A DNA stretch of 64,000 nt from Bemisia tabaci (GCF_918797505.1 NC_092796.1:27848098-27912097), one strand, 5' to 3'. Counted from the stretch's first letter, positions 9,704 to 20,711 are shown. A program made the numbers and translations. The notes: a model not told the origin generated them from the sequence alone.

Positions 9704-9850
9704 GAATTGAAATTGATGGACAAAGCTATAGACAAAGAAGACATACCTCCTTTATCCATTGCAACCACCCGCTTCCACCAATAGGATCCCTCCATATCCC
9801 TTTTGTATTTTTTGTCTATAGCTTTGTCTATCAATTTCGATAATCGGCCG
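9704..9850. mobile_element. ATAGACAAAG-family TIR element, internally deleted
   Basis: Short copy of a roughly 275-bp family. The left end contains TTGATGGACAAAGCTATAGA and the right end TCTATCAATTTCGATAATCG, inverted complements. The middle keeps only the part with CCACCAATAGGATCCCTCC. Non-coding. Confidence 0.75.
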
Positions 9851-9940
9851 GCAGGGCTCACGTGGAAAGTGAGATAGGCCCTTACGTCAGAGGAGCCAAG
9901 GAAAAAGACGCTAAACAACTTCCTTGAATGGACAGTCAAA
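9851..9940. repeat. direct repeat, copy 1 (of 10365-10455)
   Basis: GGCTCACGTGGAAAGTGAGA followed by TTACGTCAGAGGAGC and GAATGGACAG. The same block follows the next ATAGACAAAG element at 10365, so element plus right flank were duplicated together, or the block is part of a longer repeat. Confidence 0.6.
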
Positions 9941-10092
9941 ATTTTCAAAATTACACTTTCACACCACCGCAAGAGCTCAAAATGAAAAAAAAAAAAATTA
10001 AGCATACTTAAAAGTGATCAGATTTTCTTGGAGCACATCACAATAATATGCACAATTTGGAATGGAGTTACAGTGCTTCAGTTGTAAACTGT

Positions 10093-10364
10093 AAGCTGAT
10101 TATAAAAGACGGACAAAGCTATAGACAAAGACGACAAAGGGAATATGGAACGATCGTATTGGTTGAAATGGGTGGTTCCTATAAACTAAGGGAGAAAATA
10201 ACGGAACAACTATAGGGTCTCTCGTGGGTGGTCGTTAGTTAATCTATTACCTACCTCTTTTGTCTAATGCAACCATGCGCGTCCACCAATAGGATCCCTC
10301 CATATCCCTTTTGTCTTCTTTGTACATAGCTTTGTCTATAAATTTCAATAATCGGCCGGCAGGG
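10093..10364. mobile_element. ATAGACAAAG-family TIR element, full copy
   Basis: About 272 bp. Contains ACAAAGCTATAGACAAAGAC at the left, CTATTGG-type motifs inside, and TAGCTTTGTCTATAAATTTC at the right. It forms part of the left arm of the large inverted duplication. Confidence 0.75.
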
Positions 10365-10455
10365 CTCACGTGGAAAGTGAGAGACGCTCTTACGTCAGAG
10401 GAGCGACGAGAAGAGACGGTAAATAGCCTCCTGGAATGGACAGGCGCAGTCTCTT
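10365..10455. repeat. direct repeat, copy 2 (of 9851-9940)
   Basis: Repeats GGCTCACGTGGAAAGTGAGA and ACGTCAGAGGAGC with scattered substitutions. Confidence 0.6.
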
Positions 10456-11181
10456 TAGATCGTAACTATTCCAGATTCTGACAGATCGTAGTGTAGAGGA
10501 AGAATGTCAAGTAACGAGGAGTATGTATTCGTTACTGTACGATATAAGTCGGTAAAAGTGGGCTGATCTGATGATGAACAGGCCGATAAGATATTTAATT
10601 ACATCGTGAGACATGATTGTGAGATTGGGCGAATTACTGGGAGGTCAAGCAAATGCTTCAAGGGAGCCTTTTCCAATTTACCCGCCAAACTTGGCAAATA
10701 TGAGCATGCAAATCGGAGGCCGGTTGCGCGGCGCGGCGTGCCGGACGCGTTGAGGCCGGTAACCAGGTGACCGGTTGTGTTACTGCCATAGTACCATGTT
10801 CGCGACCGGTTTCGTAAGATACATTTGTAAATCGTAAGAACTTCGGTATAGTAACTAATGTACATTGAAATGAGGTATTTTTTACTTGGTAATGATGCTT
10901 GATTCAATATTGCGCATGTCAATTATAATGCATTTCGAAGCAAATACCTTTTCCGCCAACTCTAGACCCAAAACTGCATATCTACTTTACATGAGACAAA
11001 AAAAGGCACGTTCACTTTCTGCCGGAATGATTGATTGTGCTTATGAAGGTTGTCAAATGTTCGTAGCGAAGAATGAGGATGTGTCCAAAGTTCACGAGAA
11101 TGAGATAATAAATGACAAACGGGAGAGATACGTACGTTTCTACCCGTGCGTTTAAGTCTCCAAGGTTGTGTACCCTCCTAC
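10456..11181. other. no gene supported
   Basis: Holds an 89-codon open frame (10886-11155) whose sequence I do not recognise and which lacks promoter or splice support. No repeat family is evident. It lies between the arms of the inverted duplication, so it could be the body of a larger element. Confidence 0.4.
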
Positions 11182-11343
11182 CAGTGGCGTGGCGTAAATG
11201 ATTGGTTATGGACATCTCCCATTTGCAGCTATGGTAAAGAATCGAATATTAAGGAGTTCGTTGCGAACACCCTGTTTATCGATCTTTTTCATGGGTTTAA
11301 ATGACAGATCAATCGATATATCGCAAAGCACGCCACGCCACTG
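11182..11343. mobile_element. hAT-type MITE, CAGTGGCGTGGCG family (copy 3)
   Basis: 162 bp, with perfect CAGTGGCGTGGCG/CGCCACGCCACTG ends and an exact 8-bp target duplication CCTCCTAC on both sides (11174-11181 and 11344-11351). One of the two cleanest diagnostic copies for the hAT assignment. Confidence 0.92.
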
Positions 11344-11747
11344 CCTCCTACATGGTTGAGCGCCGAGATGTTCAGAGTTCAGCATCCACAAAAAAAGCTA
11401 ATGAGGTACCCATTGAAATCCAAAATTATTGACCTTGAAAACAGATGCCAATTTGTGTTTTCTCTAGGATTTGTATCAGTGCTTCAAAGTTTTTGATAGT
11501 AATGTGAAAAATGTTACCATGAAGAGCTCATCCGACAAGGATGGATATTAACCGAAGGAGAATCTCTTATGTTTTACAAATCTGCGCGCTACGAGTTTGT
11601 GATAATTGTATACGCTGTGTCGCACCGAGGCACTGATAACATTTACATTTTCTATGCTTCCCTCAACAGAACTCCAAAATGTTTTCACCGTCGCATTGAT
11701 TGGACGAGATTGCGGGCTGCTGGAGTTAAATATTCACTACAACGGGC

Positions 11748-12052
11748 TGATTATTGGAATTGATAGACAAAGCTATATTCGAAGAGGATAAAAGAGGTAA
11801 GGAGGGATCCTGTTGGTGGACGCGCATGGTTGCATTAGACAAAAGAGGTAGGCAATAGACTGACTACAGACCAATCACGAGAGACTCTATTCTATAGATG
11901 GTCCATTATTTTCCCCTTAGTCTATAGGAACCACCCACTTCAACCAACACGATCGCTTCCCTGTCGTGCTCCCTTTCTCTTTCGTCTCTATTCCCTTTGT
12001 CGTCTTTGTCTATAGCTTTTGTCTATCAAATTTTATAATCAGCCTACAGTTT
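11748..12052. mobile_element. ATAGACAAAG-family TIR element, full copy (inverted)
   Basis: About 305 bp. GATTATTGGAATTGATAGAC at the left and TCTATCAAATTTTATAATCA at the right. It is the inverted partner of the copy at 10093 within the large inverted duplication. Confidence 0.75.
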
Positions 12053-12237
12053 AAGACTGAAACACTGTAACTCCATTCCAAATTTTGCATAGGTATAGTT
12101 CTGTATTCCAAGAAAATCTGATCACCATTATGCTTAATTTTTTTTTTCATTTTGAGCTCCTGGTGGTGTGAAAGAGTAATTTTGAAAATATGAAATTAAT
12201 GGTTAATATTCGTTGGTTTCCTTAAGGTAGAACATTT

Positions 12238-12334
12238 TTACAGGACAAACTGAGAAATCTGAGTAGAATTTACGTGGTTTATGTTTGAACGGCATGCGAC
12301 GGTTCTTCTATTTTTGCTGCAAAGTTTCAAAATC
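12238..12334. repeat. 97-bp direct repeat, left copy
   Basis: Begins TTACAGGACAAACTGAGAAA and ends in GCAAAGTTTCAAAATC. The right copy (12751-12847) differs at only a few positions, and the TIR element at 12346-12746 lies between them. Confidence 0.8.
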
Positions 12335-12345
12335 TTTCTTATGTG

Positions 12346-12746
12346 CTGGTTACACGCTCAAATTTCCGATCAAATGGTGACTGGTGCGCACCATCTACCA
12401 TCAAATTTCTGCGGCCTGCAAAAATTTGATGGTAGATGATGGAGCTGTGGGGCTAAATTTGCTAATTTAAGTTTTAATAAAGAAGAATAAACTTATAATT
12501 AAATTTACAATTTAACCCTTTTATCAGGCACTTTATTTATTAAGATATGGGGAGGGGTTTAATCAATTCTAAAATTGCAGTTTAGCGTTATATCTCTAAG
12601 AACATTTCCACACAACCGCGCTTATTTCATGCTTATTTCAATCAACACGCTGTTTTAATTAATTTTACTCATCAATCTAGATAACTCTCGACCGCTCTTG
12701 GTCATCATTTGATCGGAATTTGACGGAAATTTGAGCGTGTAACCAG
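12346..12746. mobile_element. CTGGTTACACGCTC TIR element between direct repeats
   Basis: About 401 bp with ends CTGGTTACACGCTCAAATTT and AAATTTGAGCGTGTAACCAG, perfect complements over the 20 bases, plus an inner GATCAAATG/CATTTGATC pair. Non-coding and AT-rich. Flanked by the 97-bp direct repeat; an ordinary short target duplication is not visible. Confidence 0.8.
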
Positions 12747-12750
12747 GCCA

Positions 12751-12847
12751 TTACAGGACAAACTAAGAAATCTGAGTAGAATTTACGTCGTTTATGTTTG
12801 AACGGCATGCGACAGTCCCTCTATTCTTGCTGCAAAGTTTCAAAATC
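12751..12847. repeat. 97-bp direct repeat, right copy
   Basis: Near-identical to 12238-12334. It starts 4 bases after the TIR element ends. Confidence 0.8.
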
Positions 12848-13432
12848 CCTCTCAAAAAAGGCTTGTTGAGCGTACCTGCATGACGTTTTTCAAAAACCTC
12901 CGGCTCATGCGCCGACTCCGGGTCCTCTCGAAGAGTTGAAGGCTGCTCTCGCTGCTGCGACGCTCCCTTCTGCGGTCGCCCATGTCTCACCGATGAGCTC
13001 ACCGAACAACGCCGAACTGCACCGAATATCAGTGGCTACTCGGGCCTGATGCTCATCATGCGAATAGGTTCCACATTCGGATCACGCGCTCAAGTTATGT
13101 CCTGCTTGCTCTGGCTTTTACCGCGACACGAGCCCGTTGCAGTTAGCTTTATTTTATTGTGATACTCAGGAGTCGGGATCCCCGCTCGGAATCCGCAATG
13201 AAGAGCATAGTATTCCACTCCTCCGGGGGAAAACACCGAGAGCACGTCGCCGTAGCGTCGATTTACCGCTCCTGAACGAGGCGCGCACTCACACTTTCAG
13301 CCGCCCCCGCTCAAAACCCAGGATTCTATCACAGCGGGTATCCAAGTTCACAGCGCCACTTCTTCAGCGTTGGTGCTCTTCAGTCCTGGGAAGATTAGAA
13401 AGAGTGGTTTCTGAAGGTCTTTCTTAAGGCCC
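12848..13432. other. GC-richer stretch, no gene supported
   Basis: Open frames on both strands (for example 13137-13427) are unrecognised and lack splice or promoter context. Base composition is more balanced than the surroundings, so an old exon cannot be excluded. Confidence 0.35.
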
Positions 13433-13579
13433 AGATACACATGCGAGTTACAAGCGCTTGTTGAGAGGGAAACACCAATAGGCAGGGAGGATTTAGGTAT
13501 CTCGACGACGAGCAATCGAATCCTGGTTTCCCATTGGTGCCTCACTTTCAACAAGCGCTTGTAACTGGCAGTTGTATCT
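13433..13579. repeat. palindromic element, about 147 bp
   Basis: AGTTACAAGCGCTTGTTGA and TCAACAAGCGCTTGTAACT are inverted complements. Inner GGGAAACACCAATAGG pairs with CCCATTGGTG. Hairpin MITE of unknown family. Confidence 0.7.
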
Positions 13580-13636
13580 GCTGCTTACGGCGGGAGGTAG
13601 CAAACGTCGAGATTTCGAAAAAAATTCGAGGTGATT

Positions 13637-14052
13637 CTCAAGTGACGCGGTCGAACTGGTAGGCGATATGTCGCATCGATTAGGTAAAAAAATCTCGGCA
13701 GATTTTAAATTTTTAGTAAAAAAAGGACGATAGCCCCTGCGCATAAGCCTAAAGAATCATTCTGGACCCAATAATCGGCAAGTTTCAGAGAAATGAAAGC
13801 AGAATAGTGTTTCGAAAAAACCTCGCATTCGATTCAGCTATCGATTTCTGTATCGAACGCGAGGTTTTTTTCCAAACACTATCCTGCCTCATTTCTCTGA
13901 ATTTTGCCGATTATTGGATCCAGAATGATTCTTCAGGCTTATGCGCAGGGGCTATCCTCCTTTTTTTTTACTAAAAATTTAAAATCTGCCGAGATTTTTT
14001 TACCTGATCGATGTGACATAAACCGCCTACCAGTTCGACCACGTCTCTTGAG
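13637..14052. repeat. foldback palindrome, about 416 bp
   Basis: GTCGAACTGGTAGGCG...AGATTTTAAATTTTTAGTAA on the left pairs with TTACTAAAAATTTAAAATCT...CGCCTACCAGTTCGAC on the right. The centre is near 13830-13870, with AACCTCGCATTCGAT and ATCGAACGCGAGGTT. Mirror-image short open frames in the arms are not genes. Confidence 0.8.
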
Positions 14053-14928
14053 TTTGACGAATCACGTATATGGACGTCTGAAAATGGTTTCTATAACTGC
14101 TTTCGATTACAAGAAGGATTTGAAAGTTCAAAGTTTAATGAAGGTGAAGAAGAGCGAATGAGAAGGAACAGGTCGACAGCTAAAGTGCGACACCGCGTAT
14201 TTCAATCACCATGTCCTGTGTTTTGTAAATTATTGTGTTTTTCAGCCTCGTACCCGCTTCTTCCTATCCTATTTTATACCTATGTACTTAGAAACCAACA
14301 GAGCTTTAGTCACAGCTAGGCCCGTGGTTCGAACTTGGAAGTCTGCAAAAGCAGTCCTCGAATCGTAAAATTCCATAGACTGGCCCCACACCGAGAATTC
14401 GGCTCGCCTCTTATTTGTAAATCCTCAAAGAGTTTATTTCCCTCATGCCAATCAACGTAAACATCATGAGAATGCTCAGGATTCTCTCATGTCATCACTT
14501 TCACCTTTATACCGCGGGCTGCGGGCTGCACATCCAGGAGATGGAGATTCATTAAGACGGGTTCACGACTTCTTGACGCCGCGGTAACTGTGCGAAAAGG
14601 GAAGATATTTAAACCTATCTACGCATTTTTGCATTCGATAGCCTATTCGATTGCGTCGGCGTAAAAACAATCGCTGCTGTTTACTAGGCTCACACACATG
14701 CAACTATTACACGGCGTCTCGGGTGTGTGACGGGGGTCGTGGTTACGTCCGAGAGGGCTCGATTTCCTGGAAAGTTAATTAAACGAACCGATCTGCTCGA
14801 TCAAACGAGCGCTCATTGTGCACACTCTCATGATGTAGGAACACGAATAGTCCATTTTTCTTCGCTGCCACAGGCCGCAGGAATTGAACATGAATGATTT
14901 GCTTCTATTTGCGACTGCGACACAGTGT
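14053..14928. other. no gene seen; contains a sequence repeated near 26907-27000
   Basis: 14815-14925 (ACTCTCATGATGTAGGAACA onward) is nearly identical to 26907-27000. Both copies directly precede a GGGGAC-rich element. The rest shows no recognisable feature. Confidence 0.5.
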
Positions 14929-15392
14929 CTACCAGTTATGAAAATCCATAATTGGGGACTTTCGGGAGTTTTAGGGGAGTTTTTTTTTTCGCGAAAATCG
15001 GGGACTTTTTTCTTCGAAATAGTAAGAGATAGGGAGCCAATTAGAGCGTCATAAGGAGTATTTTATGTGACTAATTTTACAAGTCATGTTGAACCGATGA
15101 AAACATAGGAAAAACCAAGCAACACAACAGTTTTTTTATTCCTGGTTATGGGTTATATTTCCTGGTTTCCTGGTTATGTTTCCTGGTATTATATTCCTGG
15201 TTATAGGTTTTATTTTTTATATTTCCTGGTCAGCTGCGGCTGACGGGAAAATTTTAAAACGCCGGTGTTTAGAACGATTTTTGTCATTTTTTGGGGGCCT
15301 GGACAAAACAGTTGGGGACTTTCGGGGATCGGGGACAGCCTTCCAAAATCGGGGATAATTGGGGACATTGGGGACTTATGGGAACCGGTAGA
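14929..15392. repeat. GGGGAC-rich repeat element
   Basis: Bounded by TCTACCAGTTATGAAAATCC and ACCGGTAGA, with many dispersed TTGGGGAC/TCGGGGAC motifs inside. Related sequence, including a nested or tandem copy, occurs at 26841-27386. The TCTACC/GGTAGA ends may be very short TIRs. Class unknown. Confidence 0.55.
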
Positions 15393-15699
15393 TCTCCTGC
15401 AAATGGAGACCTATTTAACGTCAATTCTTAAAAAACGTCCGTGATTTATTATTATATTACTTTTTTCAGAGCCTGGATAAGTTAAGTCCGCAGAGGTAAG
15501 GGAGCAGCGTGAAGCTGTCGCAGATCACCCCCAATCATTTCGATTGTCAAACAAAGAGAGGAGAAAATGACGATACTTGGTAAATCTGAGTCTTGAATTG
15601 CGAGCTTTGCATAATTGCACGCTTGCACTCACGGGCACGTCTTTCAAGCGATAACATAAAAAAGATTCAGCCTCCACGATATCGTCGAAACTTTGAACG

Positions 15700-15821
15700 G
15701 GACGTATTTCTATCAAACGGAACTAAGTGCATTATGACGTGAGCCCTGTTATGCGTGTATTCTAATGGGTCTCAGGGCTCATGTCATAATGCACATAGTT
15801 CCGTTTGATAGAAATACGTCT
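15700..15821. mobile_element. hairpin MITE, GACGTATTT family (copy 1)
   Basis: GACGTATTTCTATCAAACGG and CCGTTTGATAGAAATACGTC are perfect complements, and GTGCATTATGACGTGAGCCC pairs with GGGCTCATGTCATAATGCAC. Nearly all of the element is one hairpin. Relatives are at 41046-41171 and 25801-25879. Confidence 0.85.
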
Positions 15822-16162
15822 AACTGGAACTCGGGCCAGGAGCAGCAACGGCAACGAAAGCTCCCTGCCTCGAATGTCAAACTTAAGCCGCGAGTTAAGC
15901 ATAATGAGCGGAAAGACCTGGGCCCTCAGCTTAGGGTTACAATATAATTACATAAATACGGCGAGACGCCACAACTGAAATTCAAACCCGAGGACCTCCT
16001 GTAGAGCTGGACGGCGAATTTCTAAACCAGTTTCGGCCTCATTATTAGCAGGATTAAAAATTCCATCTCAAAACCGTTGTTTTGAGAAGCGCTTCTTCCC
16101 GATGACAAGTTCTCGCGGAGACGGACCCTCGAGATAAGTGCCATGCTGCCCAGCGGGCCGAT

Positions 16163-16430
16163 TATTGAAACTGATAGACAAAGCGATAGACAAAGAAGAC
16201 ATAGGGAGTACAGAGCGATTCTATTGGTTGACATGGTTGGTTCCTATAGACTAAAGAAGAAAATGATGGACTAACTGTCGGGTCTTTGGTGGGTTGTCGT
16301 TAGTTAGTCCATTACCTACCTCCTATGTCCATTGCCCGTTGCCACCACCCGCTTCCACCAATAGGATCCCTCCAAATCCCTTTTGTCGTCTTTGTCTATA
16401 GCTTTGTCTATCGGTTTCAATAATCGGCCT
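16163..16430. mobile_element. ATAGACAAAG-family TIR element, full copy
   Basis: About 268 bp. CCGATTATTGAAACTGATAG and CTATCGGTTTCAATAATCGG form near-perfect ends. A hAT-type MITE abuts its right end. Confidence 0.85.
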
Positions 16431-16431
16431 G

Positions 16432-16599
16432 CAGTGTCGTGGCGTGCTTTGCGATAAAGCGATTGATCTGCCGTTTAGGTAAACCTATGAAAGAGGATCG
16501 ATGAACAGGGTGTCCGCAATGAACACTTCAATAATCGATTCTTTGGCATAGCTTCAAATGTGGGAATATCGATTATCGATCATTCGCGTCTCGCCACTA
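16432..16599. mobile_element. hAT-type MITE, CAGTGGCGTGGCG family (copy 4)
   Basis: Diverged copy, with ends CAGTGTCGTGGCGTG and CTCGCCACTA. It sits at the right tip of the ATAGACAAAG element. No target duplication is readable. Confidence 0.7.
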
Positions 16600-16602
16600 A
16601 TG

Positions 16603-16819
16603 CTACCATGCTAGGTAAAACCGCCGTATGAGCCATCAGGCGTTGCCAAATATCCTTCGAATAATCACGAATTTTCGGAGGATTTAATTCGACATTTGAT
16701 CGAAAAAGTTGGGAAGTTGGAAAGAAAGATATCCATAACGTTCTTCAAAGATCAATATCTTCTGAGAGGAGATTTGACAACATTCGCGTACTCATACGAC
16801 GTTTTTACTCAGCACGGTT
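16603..16819. mobile_element. CTGCCGTGC-family element, diverged copy
   Basis: Ends CTACCATGCTAGGTAAAACC and GTTTTTACTCAGCACGGT, with internal GGCGTTGCCAAAT and TTGACAACATTCG marks of the family. Confidence 0.65.
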
Positions 16820-17089
16820 ATTTTATGAGGAGAAATTTTTGGACATTCGAATGTTGATGCGAGGATTTTCCGTAGCGCGGCAGATGAGGGCGGCCTCACC
16901 CTACCTCACCACACCTCACCTCCCCTCACACCACACGCAAGGTCGCGGTAAACACCACGAGCGCGTTGTTCCCCGTTGTTGGACATGACCTAGCGAATCA
17001 TTGCCGACTGTAATTACAGTCGAACGAAATCAGCTGTTTATCGTAGAATCGGCGTCCGTCGATGGTGGATGCTGGTTCGTTGTCCTTTA

Positions 17090-17340
17090 ATTGGACCGCG
17101 TTTGGCAGAAAGGAACTTTGCCACACCAGCTATTGCCAAATTCAACTTAATTTTTTACAAGAGAAAGTTTGTGCGGATTCTTTTGAAAATGTTAAGGAAT
17201 TTTCTTCGTACTTTGGAGATGTTTCACTGAAATTGGCACAAAAATCCGTACAACCGTTTTCATGTACAAAATTGAACTGCCCGATTAAATTTGGCGATAG
17301 CTGATGTGACTTGGTTCTTTTCTGCTCAACGCGGTCCAAT
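17090..17340. mobile_element. GGACCGCGTT-family TIR element (copy 1)
   Basis: About 251 bp with ends ATTGGACCGCGTTTGGCAGA and TCTGCTCAACGCGGTCCAAT. Inner CAGCTATTGCCAAATT pairs with AATTTGGCGATAGCTG. Mirror open frames on the two strands follow from the inverted structure. Relatives at 28226-28462 and 55158-55394. Confidence 0.8.
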
Positions 17341-17413
17341 TGCGGCTCCGGAGTTTGGTCTGGTGTCTAACGGTGATCTCCGCGCTGCAGTCGCGAGTCG
17401 CTTGCAAGCTACG

Positions 17414-19000
17414 CTGCCCTGCTAAGGAAGAACGCCTTGTGAGCCTTCAGACACTGCCTGATTTCTGGATATAAATCATGAATTTGCTTAGAAAATTGTA
17501 CATGTTTTCCTTTAAATATCCCAGACGATCTGTTCACATTTGATCTGAAAGATTTAAAAATTTCAAGGAAAAACATGCCCGACTTCCACAAAAACACATG
17601 TTTTGTCCGGGGAAAGAGCGACGCCAAAAACGACCGTTTTTTGGCACAATTTGGGCCAGAAGGGATTTTTCTGAAACCGGGCCCAAACGATACCTTACGA
17701 TACCCTAAAACTCTGGTTAAAATTTTAGCTTGAGTATACGCACGGTTTTTGAGAAATGAGGGGGCAAAGTTGCCAAATCGCCATCATTCTGGACAGCATT
17801 CCTACAGCAAAAAGACGAGAAAAATGGACGAAAAAGTTACACCTTTGATGGGTTTCGGCTGTAAATATTCTCATTGGGCCCCCAAGCATTAAACTGTGTT
17901 CAGTTTCAAAAATTTTGGTCGCACAGTGGTCCATAATGGGGAGAAATCGTCGACAAATCAGGATTCTTGGTCAAATTTTTAGAAATGGAGGTAAAATTGT
18001 CGGTCTGCTGCAGTTTTCATGGCTAACAATGTTCTTATCGGTCATCAATGCATGAAATTGTGTTCAGCTTCACAAATTCACATCGCACAGTAGTCAAAAA
18101 TGGGGGATTTAGTGGACAAATTAAGATCCTCTGTCAAACTTTTTAAAAATGAAGTGAAACTGTTGGTCCCCAGTAGACTTTAGATCCCGGAAAAATTCTT
18201 TAAATTCTTTTTTAGACTATTTAAATATTTTTTTAATGTTTTCTCTCCATTTTTCCTTCTTTTTTTTAAATTTCTGAAAGTTTGCATATTTTATTGAGAT
18301 AATGCCACAAAGTCTATTCTATAACAATGTTCTATAAACAATACGGTCTGAAATGTAGTAATAATTTAAAAAATTAAAAATATGATTTTTCCGGGATCTA
18401 AAGTCTACCGGGGACCAACAGTTTCACTTCATTTTTAAAAAGTTTGACAGAGGATCTTAATTTGTCCACTAATTCCCCCATTCTTGACCACTGTGCGACG
18501 TGAATTTGTGAAGCTGAACACAATTTCATGCATTGATGACCGATAAGAACATTGTTAGCCATGAAAACTGCAGCAGACCGACAATTTTACCTCCATTTCT
18601 AAAAATTTGACCAAGAATCCTGATCTGTCGACGATTTCTCCCCATTTTGGACCACTGTGCGACCAAAATTTTTGAAACTGAACACAGTTTAATGCTTGGG
18701 GGCCCAATGAGAATATTTACAGCCGAAACCCATCTAAGGTGTAACTTTTTCGTCCATTTTTCTCGTCTTTTTGCTGTAGGAATGCTGTCCAGAATGATGG
18801 CGATTTGGCAACTTTGCCCCCTCATTTCTCAAAAACCGTGCGTATACTCAAGCTAAAATTTTAACCAGAGTTTTAGGGTATCGTAAGGTATCGTTTGGGC
18901 CCGGTTTCAGAAAAATCCCTTCTGGCCCAAATTGTGCCATTCTTGGCGTCGCTCTTTGGCAATTACCACATGCTCATACGGCGTTCCTCCTTCACACAGC
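17414..19000. mobile_element. CTGCCGTGC-family element split by a 1.3-kb foldback
   Basis: Left end CTGCCCTGCTAAGGAAGAAC at 17414 and the right-end remnant CATACGGCGTTCCTCC near 18977, with family interior on the left side only. A large palindrome (17615-18956) fills the gap, so the foldback is younger than this copy. Confidence 0.6.
17615..18956. repeat. near-perfect 1.34-kb foldback
   Basis: Arms of about 580 bp (17615-18196 and 18386-18956) are almost identical inverted copies; AGAGCGACGCC at the left pairs with GGCGTCGCTCT at the right. The AT-rich loop is about 190 bp. The same 69-codon open frame appears on opposite strands in the two arms (17725-17934 minus, 18647-18856 plus), but it differs only as the arms do and has no recognisable homology, so I treat it as structural. 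High arm identity implies recent formation or gene conversion. Confidence 0.85.
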
Positions 19001-19585
19001 AATGCAACGCACGGATACCAAGCCCTTGTGAAGAGCCCTTCAACCCCTCTGTCCCTCCTCAAAAATTTCAAAATTTGGCAAACTCGCGGCGAGGTGAACA
19101 AACGCCGAGCAGAAAACAATCACCGACCAACATCCAACAAGATAGGATGATCGACGGAGTGGCTTCGTTACAAATTCAGCCGGTGTGCACCAGCTTCCTG
19201 TAGCGGCATCGCGGCTTAACGGGGGGTGGGGGGGGGTGGGGGGCTGGGTGCTACGGAAGACAATGGAACGGCTTAGCTTACGCGTGACTTACTTCTTCAC
19301 CGGTGCGACAGTTACTTCACGGACGCGGTCTGGGTTCGCAACCGGAGTCCCCATTGGCCGAGGCTCCTTCATCGGAACGAAAGGCGGATTTTTTTATTCG
19401 ATGGATCGAGATGCGATCCACCATATCATCGTTCCTGCGGCCTGAGGGCGTATTCCGATTTCTGCAAGAGCCCCAGAAAGCATGGATTTATATGCAAGAC
19501 AGGGCTCAGTTGAAAAATAAGGAACGGCTCTGCGTCAAAAGGGCCACGAAATGAGGGCTGTACCCCAAGTAGACGATGAATGAGC
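19001..19585. other. no gene supported
   Basis: Includes a G-rich run near 19217-19245 and overlapping short open frames (19185-19445, 19303-19554), none recognised. No splice or promoter evidence. Confidence 0.4.
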
Positions 19586-19898
19586 CAGTGCTGCCATTTC
19601 CCGGAGTTAATTCCGAAATTCGGAACTTTTCAAATAATCGGAACTTTTCCCGAAATCTTCTGAGGCCCCGGAATTTTAAGTTGTTTTCGGAATTTCCTCG
19701 ACATTGGCGGTTTTTTGCCAGTTTGACCATTTGTTTGGTCTAGCGACTTTTTGATCTAATTGGACGATCTTCGGAACTATACCCGGGCGTATATTGGAAT
19801 TTTCTCCCGGAATTTTTGAAAAAATCGAAATTTGTCTCGGAACTTTGGCGAATCGGAATTACTTCGGAAACTTTTCATAAAATAAAATGGCAGCACTG
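19586..19898. mobile_element. hAT-type MITE, CAGTGCTGCCATTT family
   Basis: 313 bp with ends CAGTGCTGCCATTT and AAATGGCAGCACTG. Flanks GAATGAGC and GAATAAGC match at 7 of 8, as expected for an aged 8-bp hAT target duplication. The interior is rich in CGGAA(C/T)TTTT motifs in both orientations. Non-coding. Confidence 0.8.
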
Positions 19899-20199
19899 GA
19901 ATAAGCGGTTTACTCTTTTGGAGCTGCGGGATGAATCACTTTCTTTCCTCACCTCCTTAATCAGGTATCAAACGGAAGAAAATTATTAGAACAGCTCTTA
20001 GAAACTTTCGTACCATATCACTGGGAACATTTTCCCGCCATTTGCGGAGCGTTTGAAATTCCTCCGAGTGTTTGGACTCTGTAAAAGCGGGCTTGTCCGC
20101 GAATTGGCCTCGAAAAATACGCCGAAAAGCATCACGTGATGTACTCACCTGGCACTTTGAGAATATTAAATAAAAAACACAAGGTTTGGTGAGCCCTCA

Positions 20200-20711
20200 C
20201 AATGGAGATGTTGCGTGTGTGAGGGATTTGCGATTTGACCATTGATTCTTATGTAAAAGTTCGCGAGAAACACGATGGTGCCACTGGTTTTCTCTGAAAT
20301 CATCTCCCAAGCTCAAAAAAAGCTCTCAAAGTGAGGCCAAAATGGAGGGGATATCCCACTCTACCTTGAGAGTCCACCTCTACATCAAGACAAACTCTCC
20401 ATGCAAAGATAGGGAGCAAATATACATTGACAGGGTTGCCACTTTATTTGGGTACTCCAAAACTGAAAACAAGGCAACCCTGCTGATGTATTTGCTCCCT
20501 ATCTTTAAATGGAGAGTTTGTTTTGATGTAGAGGTGGACTCTCAGGGTAGGGTGGGATATCCCCTCCATTTTGGCCTCAACTTTGAGAGATTTTTTGGAG
20601 TTTGGGAGATAATTTAAGAGAAAACCAGTGGCACCATCGTGTTTCTCGCAAACTTTTACACAAGAATCAATGGTCAACTCGCAAATCCCTCACACATGCA
20701 ACATCTCCATT
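20200..20711. repeat. foldback palindrome, about 510 bp
   Basis: AATGGAGATGTTGC at the left pairs with GCAACATCTCCATT at the right. Long perfect inner stretches include AAAATGGAGGGGATATCCCA and its complement, with the centre near 20450-20465 (ACAGGGTTGCC and GGCAACCCTG). The mirrored open frames at 20342-20617 and 20444-20677 are by-products. Confidence 0.85.

Larger units (their letters stand above)
9945..12175. repeat. large inverted duplication with arms near 9945-10330 and 11790-12175
   Basis: The segment with TTACACTTTCACACCACC...AATGAAAAAAAA (9950-10100) plus the adjoining ATAGACAAAG element recurs inverted at 11790-12175. Variant bases such as GCGCGTCCACC and its complement GGTGGACGCGC are shared. 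Arms of about 385 bp are separated by about 1.45 kb. This could be a composite element with long arms or a local inverted duplication. Confidence 0.55.

Noticed and set aside
17725..18856. Same 69-codon open frame on opposite strands as a duplicated gene
   Set aside because: The two frames are the two arms of one palindrome; there is no recognisable homology, codon bias or promoter, so this is structure rather than gene duplication.
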